Assembly: GCF_030913365.1 (NCBI RefSeq)
Contig: NZ_CP133160.1
Location: 992,001-1,056,000, forward strand
DNA: 64,000 nucleotides
Direction of reading: 5' to 3'
Origin: Stenotrophomonas sp. 24(2023)
Lineage (GTDB): Bacteria; Pseudomonadota; Gammaproteobacteria; Xanthomonadales; Xanthomonadaceae
This document shows, in pieces, positions 63,607 to 64,000 of the stretch. The first letter of the stretch is position 1; each line of letters begins with the position of its first letter. The notes under the pieces are model-generated. The model saw only the letters and a list, made by a program, of their open reading frames with translations. It made no database searches and had not been told where the DNA came from. A program made the translations under genes and the position numbers.

Positions 63607-64000
63607 ATGGGTCTGGAACTCGTCTCCCCCGGCAAGAACCCGCCGGAAGAAATCAACGTCATCATCGAGATCCCGAAGGACTCGGAGCCGGTGAAGTACG
63701 AAGTGGACAAGGAAACCGGCGCGATCTTCGTCGACCGCATCCTGTCCACCCCGATGCGCTACCCGTGCAACTACGGCTACGTGCCCAGCACCCTGTGCGG
63801 CGATGGCGACCCGGCCGACGTGCTGGTCGTGCTGCCGCTGCCGCTGGTGCCGGGCTCGGTGGTGCGCTGCCGCCCGGTGGGCGTGCTGAAGATGAGCGAT
63901 GAAGCGGGCAGCGATGAAAAGATCCTCGCCGTGCCGGTCGCCAAGATCTTCAGCGGCTATGCCCACGTGGAAGACATCGAGCAGGTGTCCAGCCACTGGC
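63607..64000 (+). CDS. ppa: Inorganic pyrophosphatase, N-terminal part (runs off the right edge)
   Basis: Soluble enzyme hydrolysing PPi to phosphate; 131 codons visible. Family I blocks are present: [53 protein letters not shown] with the metal-binding DGDPAD, and [23 protein letters not shown] 63607 follows CCGGAGCAC, a good ribosome site. It is the third PPi enzyme in the window after pfp and hppA. Confidence 0.97.
   Translation, partial: MGLELVSPGKNPPEEINVIIEIPKDSEPVKYEVDKETGAIFVDRILSTPMRYPCNYGYVPSTLCGDGDPADVLVVLPLPLVPGSVVRCRPVGVLKMSDEAGSDEKILAVPVAKIFSGYAHVEDIEQVSSHW

Overview
The window is a chromosomal segment of a high-GC gammaproteobacterium of the Xanthomonadaceae, most likely Stenotrophomonas (S. 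maltophilia complex). The main reason is the many short palindromes that begin with GTAG, which match the SMAG/REP family described for S. maltophilia. The housekeeping neighbourhoods also fit: yicC-gmk-rpoZ-spoT-ridA-recG with rph divergent, ygfB-pepP facing zapA-6S RNA-fau, and a pyrophosphate-dependent phosphofructokinase next to adk.

Layout. 1-7.2 kb: a minus-strand surface-adhesion cluster with a CS1/CFA-I-type (alpha) chaperone-usher pilus in the order pilin, usher, tip adhesin, chaperone, followed by the N-terminal 667 codons of a trimeric autotransporter that leaves the window on the left. 7.5-10.4 kb: gltA, rpmE2 and a nucleoside hydrolase. 10.4-12.3 kb: a repeat-rich island with a 96-bp palindrome and a tandem duplication bounded by GTAG repeats. 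One copy of its small gene is intact and one is broken by a 152-bp deletion. 12.3-19.2 kb: the yicC to recG block. 19.3-26.5 kb: rph, a VOC protein, rdgB, hemW, a DUF1631/PilZ pair and pepQ. 26.5-27.5 kb: five exact 157-bp tandem repeats plus a second dispersed element. 27.5-36 kb: pepP, ygfB, a ZapB-like protein, zapA, 6S RNA, fau, an EVE protein, rpiA, a DUF192 lipoprotein, a SirB1-like protein, rubredoxin, thiE and hemL. 36-48 kb: azurin, a HAD hydrolase, argD, a voltage-gated channel, lipoproteins, an SDR, a kinase/DUF2867 pair, a DedA-PAP2-LssY fusion, a second repeat array, a LON-domain protein and mpl. 48-54 kb: a candidate structured small RNA, adk, pfp, two secreted proteins and hppA. 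54-62.4 kb: tonB, exbD, exbB, ybaN, heme oxygenase, a TonB-dependent receptor, FecR and an ECF sigma factor, with two Fur-box-like sites. 62.4-64 kb: two paralogous secreted proteins and the start of ppa.

The genes fall into several working units. The left cluster is an attachment system. The 54-62 kb block carries everything needed for a Fur-controlled, cell-surface-signalled heme or siderophore uptake route ending in heme oxygenase. Three pyrophosphate-handling enzymes (pfp, hppA, ppa) sit within 15 kb. The most unusual material is non-coding: GTAG repeats that supply the stop codons of three genes, two tandem repeat arrays with stem-preserving changes, the duplicated 10.7-12.3 kb module, and a folded intergenic region between mpl and adk. 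All identifications rest on reading motifs by eye; no database search was run.
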